Shown here: positions 43,271 through 51,991 of the stretch, piece after piece
Layout: each line of letters starts with the position of its first letter
How positions within the stretch are numbered: the first letter of the stretch is position 1
From: Hyphomicrobiales bacterium
Lineage (GTDB): Bacteria; Pseudomonadota; Alphaproteobacteria; Rhizobiales; JAJFHR01
Assembly: GCA_021775475.1 (NCBI GenBank)
Contig: JAJFHS010000045.1
Coordinates: forward strand, 1 to 60,226
Direction of reading: 5' to 3'
Length of the DNA: 60,226 nucleotides
The notes under the pieces: generated by a model
What the model was told of the DNA's origin: nothing
The model's database searches: none
Seen by the model: the letters and a program-made list of their open reading frames with translations, nothing else
Translations under genes and position numbers: made by a program

Positions 43271-44445
43271 GGTTGCGGGTGGCGAAGACGTAAGGCAATT
43301 AACGTGGCAATGGCGATTGTCAACGTCAGAAGATAGAAAACCGCTTTCAAACCCCAGGCATCGGCGATCATGCCACCGAGCAGGGGAACAGTGAAAGTAA
43401 ATGCCGATTGGGCACCGAACAAAACGGAGATGGCGGTGCCGGACATATCATCATCGGCAATATCCATCACCCAGCTGTGGATGACCGGGCGCAGTGAAAA
43501 CAGCGCAAAGCCGAGCAATGATACCAGAACAATGAATGGAATTATGCTGCTGGTAAAAGTCAGGCTGAGCACGAGCAAAGACGTTGCGGTCAACCCGGTC
43601 AGGATAACAGGTTGCCGGCCAATTCTGTCTGACCATGCGCCAGCGAGCGGTCCGGCGAAAACACCCCCGGCCTGAAAGGCCATTAATGCAATCCCCAATG
43701 TAAATGGGTTGGCTTTTAAATTTGCCACAAGATAGAGCGGCAAAAACAACAACAGGCCATTTTGTGTCATGGCGCGAAACCCGGACATGACGCACAGACC
43801 TATGAGAGACGGGTCGCGCAAAAGTGTGGCGACAGAGGATAGGTAATCTGTTTTGCGACTTGAACCTTTTGGTTTTTTTGGCGGGAGATTAATCTCTTTC
43901 AACACCAACACTAAAGTTGCGGCGATAACAAATATGGGCACCGCATTGAGCATGGCGGTTTGTTGCCACGGTATTGATAACAACAGGCTACCGGCAACAA
44001 GCGGTGCCAGAATATCACCAAAACTTGCCCCTAAAGTGTGGATAGACAAGGCAAGTCCGCGCGAATTGGGAAATTTTCGCGATAGGTAGCTGATGGCTGC
44101 GGGGTGCCACAGATTGTTGGTGATGCCGATAATGATGACTGGCGCCAGCAGCCACACAACGTTCGTTGCCAGCCCGATAGCAGCCAGCGCCCCCGCGCCG
44201 ATGGCGACGGCGGCAGCTTGTACCAGCACCCGGCGCCCGGTGATGTCAACGACTGCACCACTGCCAATGTTGGCGATAAAAGACGAGCCGTGAAACAGGC
44301 TGACGAGGCCACCGGTCTGGGTATAGCTGAGATCAAGCTCCCTGGCCATGAAAGGCAACAGCATGTAAAACGTGGCAATAATCCAGTGGGTGGCACCATG
44401 ACCCGCGCCAACCAGAAATGCCGGACCCTGCTTTTTCCAGTTCAT
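43267..44445 (-). CDS. MFS transporter
   Basis: A major facilitator of about 392 residues with twelve hydrophobic helices. The loop 2-3 motif appears as GSGAVVDITGRRVLV and the matching loop 8-9 motif as LAGAWSDRIGRQPVIL. The N-terminus (FLVGAGHGATHWIIATFYMLL) resembles the FSR/fosmidomycin-resistance group; the substrate is unknown. ATG 44445 is preferred because AGGTG is ten bases upstream; ATG 44454 would be too close. It lies 10-20 bases after the SDR gene on the same strand. Confidence 0.9.
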   Translation of the reverse strand: MNWKKQGPAFLVGAGHGATHWIIATFYMLLPFMARELDLSYTQTGGLVSLFHGSSFIANIGSGAVVDITGRRVLVQAAAVAIGAGALAAIGLATNVVWLLAPVIIIGITNNLWHPAAISYLSRKFPNSRGLALSIHTLGASFGDILAPLVAGSLLLSIPWQQTAMLNAVPIFVIAATLVLVLKEINLPPKKPKGSSRKTDYLSSVATLLRDPSLIGLCVMSGFRAMTQNGLLLFLPLYLVANLKANPFTLGIALMAFQAGGVFAGPLAGAWSDRIGRQPVILTGLTATSLLVLSLTFTSSIIPFIVLVSLLGFALFSLRPVIHSWVMDIADDDMSGTAISVLFGAQSAFTFTVPLLGGMIADAWGLKAVFYLLTLTIAIATLIALRLRHPQP

Positions 44446-44464
44446 AGCGATCATTCACCTGACG

Positions 44465-45244
44465 TTAGAAAGCACCGTTAAAAGCACCGCCGTCTATCAG
44501 CAGGTTCTGGCCGGTTATGTAGCCTGCTTGCGCACTGCATAAAAAAGCGCACGCCTCGCCGAACTCGTGTGGATCTCCCAGACGGCCGGCGGGGATGGTT
44601 TCACCGCGCTGGGCTTTTGCTTCTTCAATGCTGATGCCGGCAGCTTTGGCGCGTTTGGCAATGCTGCCTGCCAGTCGGTCGGTGTCAAAGGCACCGGGCA
44701 GGAGGAAGTTGATGGTAACATTATCTTTGGCCACCGAGCGCGCGACACCGGCGAGGAATGCTGTCAGACCTGCGCGCGCACCACTGGACAGATCAAGACC
44801 GGACAGTGGCATTTTTACCGAACCTGAAGTGATGTTGACAATGCGGCCGAAATTTTGTTCGCGCATATGATCAATGGTGGCTTGAATGAGTTCGATCGGG
44901 GTCACCATATTCTGGGTAACACCCTCAAGCATGGCGTCGCGGTCAAGCTCCTTGTAATCGCGCAACGGCGGGCCGCCGTTGTTGTTGACGAGAATGTCGG
45001 GATGGGGACAGGCCTCAAGCACCAGCTTTTGTCCCTCGCTTGTGCTGATGTCAGAAGCTACAGCAGTCACGCTGACGCCGGTTAAATCGGCAATTTCTTT
45101 AGCCGTGGCATCAAGCGTTGATTGGGTGCGTGAATTGATGACGAGGCCGACACCGGCGCGTGCCAATGACAGGGCGCAGGCCTTGCCCAACCCCTTGCTG
45201 GCGGCACAGACGATGGCTTTTCTGCCTTTTATTCTCAGATCCAT
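44465..45244 (-). CDS. SDR-family protein lacking the usual Tyr/Lys active site
   Basis: A 259-residue Rossmann protein of the short-chain dehydrogenase family. The cofactor loop AASKGLGKACAL is normal (TGxxxGxG variant) and NNNGGPP and IVNITSG are present. The expected YxxxK motif is replaced: the site reads LSSGARAGLTAF, with Ser in place of Tyr and Arg in place of Lys. The C-terminal half (LLPGAFDTDRLAGSIAKRAK) matches a known alphaproteobacterial SDR subgroup with the SxGARAGLT block. GGAG nine bases before ATG 45244 fits. Substrate unknown; the usual SDR mechanism is unlikely. Confidence 0.9.
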   Translation of the reverse strand: MDLRIKGRKAIVCAASKGLGKACALSLARAGVGLVINSRTQSTLDATAKEIADLTGVSVTAVASDISTSEGQKLVLEACPHPDILVNNNGGPPLRDYKELDRDAMLEGVTQNMVTPIELIQATIDHMREQNFGRIVNITSGSVKMPLSGLDLSSGARAGLTAFLAGVARSVAKDNVTINFLLPGAFDTDRLAGSIAKRAKAAGISIEEAKAQRGETIPAGRLGDPHEFGEACAFLCSAQAGYITGQNLLIDGGAFNGAF

Positions 45245-45280
45245 AATTTTTGTCTCCGTTATCTATGATTTTACGACCGG

Positions 45281-46297
45281 TTATGTCGCACTTTCGAAAA
45301 GCTTAAACGCAATTTGGGTCGTTTGATGATGAATTGTTGATCTTTCCACACCTTGAGCATCTATACAGATATCAGGTTCGGTGGTTTTGCCAAGCTCAGT
45401 TGATTCCCCTAAAAATACGTAATGGCCGACATCTTTGCCCAGCAAAGTCATCTGGCTGTTGGCAAGGTGCGTTTTCAGCCAGGATGCGCACGTGTCTGGA
45501 GGCGCTTCTTTGTCTGCTGGTCCGACGACAATGTGGACCGGTATATTTATGGCTCTCAGGCTTTGAGGGGTAAATGCCCTGATTGGAGGAGGTGGTGCGA
45601 GTGCCAGGACAGCTTTTATGCGACTGTCGCCATAATTATCATGTTGGCGCGTCTGCGATTTATTGAATTCGACACTGCTAGCCATGAGTCTTGGAATATG
45701 ATCACTTAAATCCGGGAATTCTTTAGGGCCATTGGGTCCTTTGGTGGCAATAGTCTGCTGAAAAAGCTCAACGTCGGTTATGGCGCCGGCCAGAGCCAAA
45801 ACTGTATAAGCGCCAAGAGAAAACCCGGCGGCAAATACTCTGGAAAAATCTATAGCCCCTGCCAGAACGCCTTCAATTGCCAGCCTGTCAAGGGCCAGCT
45901 TGAGGTCATCTGCCCGTTCCCACCAGCACAAAAACCCTTCTGGCAAATAGGCTTCCATGGCGGTGTTACCATGGTGGTTGACGCTGATGGCAATGAACCC
46001 TGACGCTGCCAGACGCGCGCCGAGCCAATCCATGCCAAGGGCTGAGCCGCCGGTACCATGAGACAACAGGACAACCGGCCAGGTATTGCAGGAGGTATTA
46101 ATATCAGCGTTTAACACGCCACCATAGATGACAAAGGCAGCGTTTGTTGCCGAGAAATCTACGCTTAGTTTTTCCCCCTGCGCAGTGTCATCAACCGGAT
46201 ACCATGTAACCCAGGCCACTGGCCGGGGCCCGTCGCCGGTCCAGTTGTTGCGCGTTTTGTCTTCAATAAGTCCGCGGGCGAGCCCTACCTGGTACAT
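45281..46297 (-). CDS. Alpha/beta-hydrolase (dienelactone hydrolase / acetylhydrolase-like)
   Basis: 338 residues. The nucleophile elbow is AAGFSLGAY, and VVLLSHGTGGSALGMDWLG is the oxyanion-hole region. VVGPADKEAPPDT probably carries the acid and GHYVFLGE the His. No signal peptide is seen. It resembles predicted dienelactone or platelet-activating-factor acetylhydrolase-like proteins. The substrate is unknown. It is on the same strand, 36 bases upstream of the SDR gene, and may be in one unit with it and the MFS gene. Confidence 0.88.
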   Translation of the reverse strand: MYQVGLARGLIEDKTRNNWTGDGPRPVAWVTWYPVDDTAQGEKLSVDFSATNAAFVIYGGVLNADINTSCNTWPVVLLSHGTGGSALGMDWLGARLAASGFIAISVNHHGNTAMEAYLPEGFLCWWERADDLKLALDRLAIEGVLAGAIDFSRVFAAGFSLGAYTVLALAGAITDVELFQQTIATKGPNGPKEFPDLSDHIPRLMASSVEFNKSQTRQHDNYGDSRIKAVLALAPPPPIRAFTPQSLRAINIPVHIVVGPADKEAPPDTCASWLKTHLANSQMTLLGKDVGHYVFLGESTELGKTTEPDICIDAQGVERSTIHHQTTQIAFKLFESAT

Positions 46298-46425
46298 TTT
46301 CCAGCAATCTTCAATTCATTGTGCCGATTTTTAGCATTATATTACAAAACTCACATGACCAGATAGCCTAATGATGATAGAGGGAAATTCTCTTCATGTT
46401 TCAAAATCAAAAGAGATGAGTAATC

Positions 46426-47415
46426 ATGCCTGATCTTAGCCCACCGCCCACACTTGACGATATCAAAGCTGCAGCGATGAGAATTGCGCCGTTTGCCCAT
46501 CGCACGCCGCTGGTTGAATCGAAGATGTTGAACGAGCGGGTTGGCGGGCGGTTGTTGTTAAAATGCGAAAATCTTCAGTGCACCGGATCGTTTAAATTCA
46601 GAGGGGCGTACAACCGTATTTCGCAATTGAGTTCTGAGGAACTTGCCCGTGGTATTGTTGCTTCTTCCAGCGGCAATCATGCCCAGGGGGTGGCGGCGGC
46701 CGCCGGTCTGTGTGGGGCAAAGGCAACCATTGTGATGCCCCATGATGCCCCTGCCATCAAAGTTGATAATACCAGAGCTTTGGGCGCGGATATTGTGGTT
46801 TACAATCGTGATACAGACAACCGTGATGAGGCTGCAGCGCGGGTGGTTGACGAGCTTGGTGGGGTGTTTGTGCATCCTTATGAACACCCTCATATTATCG
46901 CAGGTCAGGGCACGTCGGCGCTGGAAGTTGTGCAGGAATTGCAAAAAACCGGCGATAATCTAGATGCCTATCTGGTGTGTTGTTCCGGCGGCGGGCTTAC
47001 TGCGGGCAGTGCCATTGTCATGAGTGAATTGATGCCGGGTGCGGATATTTATGGGGTCGAACCGGTTGATTTTGACGATACCGGGCGCTCGCTTGTTGCG
47101 GGCAAACGGATGAGCAATCCTGCAACAACGGGTTCAATTTGCGATGCGCTGCTGGTTGAAATTCCCGGTGAATTTACCTATTCGATCAATTCGCGACTGC
47201 TTAAAGGGGCGTTGTCGGTGAGTGATGACGAGGTGCGTGAAGCTGTGGCCTATGCCTTTAGGACATTGAAACTGGTGGTCGAGCCCGGTGGTGCGGTAAC
47301 GCTGGCTGCGTGTTTAGCGGGTAAAATTGACTGCAAGGACAAGATCATCGGTATGACACTTTCTGGCGGCAATATTGATCCCGCATTGTTTTCTGACATA
47401 ATATCAACACGTTAA
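46426..47415 (+). CDS. PLP-dependent threonine/serine dehydratase-like enzyme
   Basis: Fold-type II PLP enzyme of 329 residues. The PLP lysine is in CTGSFKFRGAYNR, SSSGNHAQGVA is the substrate loop, and CSGGGLTAGSAI binds the PLP phosphate. It lacks the C-terminal ACT regulatory domain of biosynthetic IlvA, so it resembles catabolic TdcB-type threonine dehydratase or serine racemase. A possible ribosome site is GAGATGAG. It is followed after a few bases by an FAD oxidoreductase, which suggests amino acid or amine catabolism. Confidence 0.92.
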   Translation: MPDLSPPPTLDDIKAAAMRIAPFAHRTPLVESKMLNERVGGRLLLKCENLQCTGSFKFRGAYNRISQLSSEELARGIVASSSGNHAQGVAAAAGLCGAKATIVMPHDAPAIKVDNTRALGADIVVYNRDTDNRDEAAARVVDELGGVFVHPYEHPHIIAGQGTSALEVVQELQKTGDNLDAYLVCCSGGGLTAGSAIVMSELMPGADIYGVEPVDFDDTGRSLVAGKRMSNPATTGSICDALLVEIPGEFTYSINSRLLKGALSVSDDEVREAVAYAFRTLKLVVEPGGAVTLAACLAGKIDCKDKIIGMTLSGGNIDPALFSDIISTR

Positions 47416-47426
47416 ATTTGACGGTG

Positions 47427-48716
47427 ATGCAAATGGATGATGAAGAACGTGGTTTCAGGCAGTCTTTGTGGCAGAAAACAGCTGTTGGGAACTCCCCATA
47501 CCCTGCACTGATTTCGGATGCTACAGCCGAGGTTGTCATTATTGGTGGTGGCTTCACCGGCTTGTCAGCAGCATTGCATTTAAGTGAGCAAGGTAAATCC
47601 GTGGTGGTGATGGAGGCCAACGAGATTGCCTGGGGGGCTTCAGGGCGCAACGGTGGTCAGGTTAATCCGGGATGGAAAATTTTGCCTGCCGAAATCGAGG
47701 CCAACTATGAGGCGGGCCGGGGGACGCGCGTTCTTGATCTGATTCATGGCGCGTGTGATCTGGTTTTTGACCTGATTGAACGTCACAAGATTGAGTGTGC
47801 ACCACGCCGGGCGCCCTTTTTTCGTGCAGCTTACGGTGAGAGCGGGAAAAAAGAAGTAGACGAATGGGTGCGTCAATGGGGAGCTGTTGGTGCGCCGGTA
47901 ACATTAAAAGATGACACGCAAACGCATGGCCTTATGGGCAGCACCTTTTTTCATGGTGGTTTTGAAGATGCCAGAGGGGGCAGTCTGCAACCGTTGTCTT
48001 ATGCGCACGGTTTGGCCGGGGCGGCTGAAAAGGCGGGTGCAAAAATCTTTACCAATTCGCGCGCTCGCCGGATTGAGCGCAACGGCAATGACTGGGTTGT
48101 TGTTGGCGAAAACGGCGCAAAGGTTCAGGCACAATATCTTCTTGTTGCCACTAACGGATATACGGATGATCTGTGGCCGGGGTTAAAAAAGCAGATCGTG
48201 CCGGTGGCGAGCCTGCAGGCAGCAACAAAGCCGTTGCCGAAAGAAATTCTGGCGACACTTTTGCCGGGCGGACATCATTTGTCGGATACGCGTGCGGTGA
48301 TGATCTATTGCCGTATTGATGAAACCGGGCGTTTTCAGATTGGCGGGCGCGGCAGTGCGTTTTCACCAACAGTACAACAGGCGGACACCAGGCATTTGCA
48401 GACAGAAGCGATCAGAATCTTCCCGCAACTTGAAAATATCGAATGGGAATTTGAATGGGGCGGGCTGGTGGCAATGACCAAAAATCATCGGCCTAACCTG
48501 ATTGAACTGAGCGACAATGCCTACGCTGGAATGGGGTATGACGGCCGCGGCATTGCCATGGCAACCACATTAGGCAAACAACTGGCCGAACTTGTCGGTG
48601 GAGAAGATGTCGCCTTGCCGCGGGAAAGACTATCGCCTTTTGCCTTGCATGAGTTTCGCAACCTGGGAGTTACCTGGCATATGATAACCGCCGGTCTGAA
48701 AGACAGATTTAAGTGA
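47427..48716 (+). CDS. FAD-dependent amine/amino acid oxidase-like protein (DAO family)
   Basis: 430 residues with the FAD-binding VVIIGGGFTGLSAALHLSEQ and, later, ASGRNGGQVNPGW. The C-terminal GYDGRGIAMATTLGKQLAEL matches the gamma-glutamylputrescine oxidase (PuuB/OrdL) group. The substrate is likely an amine or amino acid derivative. The start is unclear: ATG 47427, ATG 47433 and an upstream TTG 47418 are all in frame and the ribosome site is weak. It is probably co-transcribed with the dehydratase, whose stop is at 47415. Its end overlaps that of the convergent CheZ-like gene by eight bases. Confidence 0.9.
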   Translation: MQMDDEERGFRQSLWQKTAVGNSPYPALISDATAEVVIIGGGFTGLSAALHLSEQGKSVVVMEANEIAWGASGRNGGQVNPGWKILPAEIEANYEAGRGTRVLDLIHGACDLVFDLIERHKIECAPRRAPFFRAAYGESGKKEVDEWVRQWGAVGAPVTLKDDTQTHGLMGSTFFHGGFEDARGGSLQPLSYAHGLAGAAEKAGAKIFTNSRARRIERNGNDWVVVGENGAKVQAQYLLVATNGYTDDLWPGLKKQIVPVASLQAATKPLPKEILATLLPGGHHLSDTRAVMIYCRIDETGRFQIGGRGSAFSPTVQQADTRHLQTEAIRIFPQLENIEWEFEWGGLVAMTKNHRPNLIELSDNAYAGMGYDGRGIAMATTLGKQLAELVGGEDVALPRERLSPFALHEFRNLGVTWHMITAGLKDRFK

Positions 48717-49656
48717 AAAGCGCCATTTTGTCGGTCTGACTGAGGTCGTCAATGCTTGAAGCCGTAACTGAACTTTGAACTTCCTCTGCGATAACTTCAG
48801 TATCTTCGATACTCACTACGGCAACTTCTGCAACTTCCTCTGACTGCAAATCCGCATTCAGTTCAACTTCATCCGAAATAATGATTTCGGGCTCCATCGC
48901 GCTTACGGGTTGGGCTACGGCGTCAAATAACTCGTCTTCATCAGCCAGCATCAGGTCGATATCATCCTGATCGACACCTTCACCGTCCAGCGCCGGGCCA
49001 TTGAGAAGATGGCTGTCACAGGTAAACGTTTTTTCCTCCGGCACCGGTTTTAAATCAACGCTTTCAATACCCCAAATCTCCATCATCGCGATGATGCGAC
49101 TTTCGAGGAACTGTAAGACGCCAACGACTTTCGTGGTTCTCTGACCGGTTATATCCTGGAACGAACAGGCCATGTAAATGTCGGTGGCGAGAGCATCAAG
49201 CCTATCGAAATCAACGTCCCTGGCGCCGTCTTCGCGCATGGTCCAGGCAACTTCCTGAATGCTTTCAGCGGCGCTCAGGATTTCCGATGTAGCGGTTTCG
49301 GCGGCAACAACAATGGCGTCAAGCTCAGCGGTGGCGCAATCGAGTTTACTGTCGTCGCCGTTACAGGATTTAATTCCGGCGATTTCCTGCTTTGTCAATG
49401 CAATGGCATTGGCCATATCAACGATGTCAAAGCGGATTTTTTCGACATCGGGATCAACGCAGGCTACGGTTTCCTTTTCCGCCACCACGGTTTCAAGCTT
49501 TTTGATGGCTTCAAGCAATATGGTGGTGTCGGCAACGCGGTTGCGTTCGGTAAATTCGCTCAAAAACCAGCGACCGGTTTCGGTTTCCATCACCGCTGCC
49601 TGAATGGCTTCATAGTCGTCGGTGGCGACAGAAGGGGTTTTTTTATCCTTGGACAT
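48709..49656 (-). CDS. CheZ-like phosphatase domain protein
   Basis: About 315 residues. ETGRWFLSEFTERNR near residue 30 is a block conserved in alphaproteobacterial CheZ-like proteins. ACSFQDITGQRTTKVV near residue 170 matches the CheZ catalytic QDxTGQ motif, where the Gln positions water for CheY-P dephosphorylation. The last ~100 residues are acidic and disordered. CheZ would act on a phosphorylated CheY-type receiver; no chemotaxis or flagellar gene is present. ATG 49656 is used; TTG 49662 has a better placed AGGTG. It overlaps the convergent oxidase gene by eight bases. Confidence 0.78.
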   Translation of the reverse strand: MSKDKKTPSVATDDYEAIQAAVMETETGRWFLSEFTERNRVADTTILLEAIKKLETVVAEKETVACVDPDVEKIRFDIVDMANAIALTKQEIAGIKSCNGDDSKLDCATAELDAIVVAAETATSEILSAAESIQEVAWTMREDGARDVDFDRLDALATDIYMACSFQDITGQRTTKVVGVLQFLESRIIAMMEIWGIESVDLKPVPEEKTFTCDSHLLNGPALDGEGVDQDDIDLMLADEDELFDAVAQPVSAMEPEIIISDEVELNADLQSEEVAEVAVVSIEDTEVIAEEVQSSVTASSIDDLSQTDKMALFT

Positions 49657-49776
49657 ATCCAATACCGCACCTCAATGGGCAAAAAAATACAGGGTTTCGT
49701 TTATTTTCAACAACCATAGGTGGAAATAGTTATGGATTGGTTATAGATGGCAAAATTGACAGATTTGCGGCTTTTT

Positions 49777-50109
49777 TCAAATTTTTGACCCGGGCAATCC
49801 CGCTTCTTCCTGCTCTCCGTGCCACCTTTTTAGATCAATCCAAACAGATAATAAATCAAAAATTTCCAGTAACTCACCATCGGGTAGGCAATAATAGATA
49901 AAGGCCCCGCGGCGTTCCGGGCGCACAAGTCCGGCTTCCCGCAATAATCTGAGATGAAATGATACGTTGGTCTGGGTCATACCGGTTGCCTTGACAATGT
50001 CTGAAACCGGGCGGCATTCCATCCCAAGGCTGGTCACAATGCGCAATCGGTTAGGTTCTCCAAGAATCTTGAAAATTGTAGCCAGCTTATTGATTTTATC
50101 CCCAGACAT
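49777..50109 (-). CDS. ArsR-family winged-helix regulator
   Basis: About 110 residues. The winged helix covers ILGEPNRLRIVTSLG, PVSDIVKATGMTQTNVSFHLRLLREAGLV and the wing RRGAFIYYCL. MECRPVSD contains a Cys near the metal-sensing position of ArsR/SmtB proteins, but the classic ELCVC pair is absent. This points to a different inducer or a redox Cys. ATG 50109 is preferred, since the in-frame ATG 50139 lies inside a probable operator; neither has a good ribosome site. It is divergent from the Met-rich gene. Confidence 0.85.
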   Translation of the reverse strand: MSGDKINKLATIFKILGEPNRLRIVTSLGMECRPVSDIVKATGMTQTNVSFHLRLLREAGLVRPERRGAFIYYCLPDGELLEIFDLLSVWIDLKRWHGEQEEAGLPGSKI

Positions 50110-50118
50110 GCGTATATA

Positions 50119-50142
50119 CTCATATGTGTTGTAGCTCATATG
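50119..50142. promoter_or_regulatory. Direct repeat CTCATATG (16-bp spacing), candidate ArsR operator
   Basis: CTCATATG occurs at 50119-50126 and 50135-50142, spaced by eight bases (16-bp period), in the AT-rich gap between the ArsR gene and the divergent Met-rich gene. Each unit contains the palindrome CATATG. The position fits autoregulation of both genes. That ArsR binds here is inference. Confidence 0.4.
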
Positions 50143-50189
50143 AATATATAGTGTAATTTTCTTAATTCGGCAATAAACAGGAAAATATT

Positions 50190-50708
50190 ATGTCTGAAGA
50201 TACAAAAAAAGATGATGAACAAAAAAGAAAATCCGGCACTGGCCCGATGGAAATGGGCATGGGGATGGCAAAGAAAATGATGGGGCAGATGGATGGGGAG
50301 GGTTCAGGCCCGATGAAAAAGGGCATGGGCATGGCGAAAAAGATGATGGGGTCAAAAAGCGGCAATGAGGTTGAGGAAAAGACCGGTGATTCTGAGGGCA
50401 ATCCGATGATGAAAATGTGCAAGAAAATGCTTGGCACCATCAAAAAGACGTCGGACATGGCGGTTTTTGCCACACCTGAATTACACGGATTGTTTGCCGA
50501 ATGGCTGGAAGTTCTCGAAAATGATGCGGTTGAAAAAATCTCAATCGGAGATAATGTGACGATTAAAGGCTTGGCTGATACTCTGAACATCAGTGAGGAA
50601 AGCGTTACTTTTCTTATTTCCAGATTGATAAAAAGCGGAAAAATTGATGTGACGATGACAGTGAACAAATCATCGGCATCGGCATCGGCAAAAAAATCGT
50701 CTAAATGA
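50190..50708 (+). CDS. Met-rich protein with C-terminal winged-helix-like region
   Basis: 172 residues of unknown function. The N-terminal ~60 contain two copies of GPM(E/K)(M/K)GMGMAKKMMG separated by a short linker. A middle helix (GTIKKTSDMAVFATPELHGL) follows. The C-terminal part (IKGLADTLNISEESVTFLIS) looks like a small winged helix or DNA-binding fold. AGGA eight bases before ATG 50190 supports the start. The Met-rich repeats could bind Cu(I) or another soft metal, but this is only inferred. It is divergent from an ArsR regulator and 31 bases upstream of a SHOCT gene. Confidence 0.75.
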   Translation: MSEDTKKDDEQKRKSGTGPMEMGMGMAKKMMGQMDGEGSGPMKKGMGMAKKMMGSKSGNEVEEKTGDSEGNPMMKMCKKMLGTIKKTSDMAVFATPELHGLFAEWLEVLENDAVEKISIGDNVTIKGLADTLNISEESVTFLISRLIKSGKIDVTMTVNKSSASASAKKSSK

Positions 50709-50739
50709 TTGAATTTGCTGGTTTATAGAGGTATTTACT

Positions 50740-50985
50740 ATGCCATATTGGGGACAGATGTCAGGCTTTGGGTTTATATTCTTTCCAATTATGATGATTA
50801 TCGTGTTTGTCATTTTCATGTTTGTTATGAGGATGTTTGGCATGGGTATGGGGTGTTCATCACATGGAGAGCATAAAGATGTGGCCATTGAAAAAGCACC
50901 TCTCGATATTCTTGAGGAACGTTTTGCCAAAGGTGAAATTGACGCAAATGAGTTTCAGGATAAAAAGCGCCTGCTTTCAAAATAA
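50740..50985 (+). CDS. SHOCT-domain small membrane protein
   Basis: 81 residues. An N-terminal membrane helix (FIFFPIMMIIVFVIFMFVM), a short Met/Gly/Cys/His-rich stretch (RMFGMGMGCSSHGEH) and a C-terminal SHOCT domain (LDILEERFAKGEIDANEFQ). GAGG eight bases before ATG 50740 is a good ribosome site. SHOCT proteins are often found with metal-handling and stress genes. It probably shares a transcript with the Met-rich protein. The Cys/His/Met stretch next to the membrane is a possible metal site. Confidence 0.85.
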   Translation: MPYWGQMSGFGFIFFPIMMIIVFVIFMFVMRMFGMGMGCSSHGEHKDVAIEKAPLDILEERFAKGEIDANEFQDKKRLLSK

Positions 50986-51005
50986 GCCGTGAGTAAAAAC
51001 TTTGA

Positions 51006-51989
51006 TTATCCCCAAAGATCGGGCGAAGGAAGGTGCATGAGGCTGCCTTCGTAGTGAACGGCATTTTCGCGGTCTTTGGCTAATAACAATGGTCCGTCGA
51101 GGTCAACGACCTTGGCGCTTTGGGCAACTACCATTGCCGGAGCCATACCCAAAGACGTGGCCAGCATGCAGCCGACCATGATTTCAAGGCCCATTTCGTT
51201 GGCCTTTGTCGCAACTTTTAAGGCTTCTGTCAGACCGCCGGTCTTGTCTAACTTGATGTTGATTGACTGATACTTCCCGGCCAGTTGCGCCAGTGTCGCG
51301 AGGCCATGCGCGGATTCATCGGCGCAAATCACCGGCGTATTTTCCAGCCCCAGCAGGTCGTCATCACAATCAGCGGGCAGGGGTTGCTCAATAAGCTCAA
51401 TGTTGGCATCGATGCAGGCGTCAATATAGGGCTTGAGTTGGTCGCCGCTCCAGCCTTCATTGGCATCAACAATCAGGCGCTTTTCCGGCACTGCAACTCT
51501 GATCGCTTTCAAGCGTTCAAAATCACCCTCACCGCCAAGTTTTAATTTGAGCAGAGGTTTGTCGTGCGCCTCATGCGCTGCTTTGGCCATGGCGTCGGGG
51601 GTGTCGAGGCTGATGGTGTAGGCTGTGACAAGTTCTGTCGGGTTGGTGATGCCGGCCAGTTCAAAGGCGCTTTTACCGCTGATTTTGGCTTCCAGATCCC
51701 AAAAAGCGCAATCGAGCGCATTGCGGGCGGCACCCGGTGACATTATCGATTGCAATTCTTCGCGGGTGAGGCCATCGGAAATTTGATTGGCCAACGACAT
51801 GATGTCTTTTATGACACCGTCGACGGTTTCGCCATATCGCGGGTAGGGGACGCATTCACCGCGCGCGATGATACCTTCAAGCTCAAAAGTTGCCACAACC
51901 ACGGTAATTTGCGTGCGGCTGCCCCGCGCAATGCGAAAAGTGCCACGCGTTGGCCAGGTCTCGGCTCTGGCGGTTAAAACAGGACCCAT
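51006..51989 (-). CDS. dgcA: Enolase-superfamily racemase/epimerase, DgcA-like
   Basis: 327 residues of the muconate-lactonizing subgroup. PLLKLKLGGEGDFERL carries the KxK catalytic pair, RLIVDANEGWSGDQL, IELIEQPLPAD and ICADESAHGL give the three metal ligands (Asp, Glu, Asp), and INIKLDKTGGLTEALK has the second catalytic Lys. This is the L-Ala-D/L-Glu epimerase-like group. Because dgcN lies immediately upstream (two-base gap), the DgcA role, racemising an N-acylated D-glutamate in D-glutamate catabolism, is the best reading. It is cytoplasmic. The stop is 20 bases from the convergent SHOCT gene. Confidence 0.92.
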   Translation of the reverse strand: MGPVLTARAETWPTRGTFRIARGSRTQITVVVATFELEGIIARGECVPYPRYGETVDGVIKDIMSLANQISDGLTREELQSIMSPGAARNALDCAFWDLEAKISGKSAFELAGITNPTELVTAYTISLDTPDAMAKAAHEAHDKPLLKLKLGGEGDFERLKAIRVAVPEKRLIVDANEGWSGDQLKPYIDACIDANIELIEQPLPADCDDDLLGLENTPVICADESAHGLATLAQLAGKYQSINIKLDKTGGLTEALKVATKANEMGLEIMVGCMLATSLGMAPAMVVAQSAKVVDLDGPLLLAKDRENAVHYEGSLMHLPSPDLWG

Positions 51990-51991
51990 GT

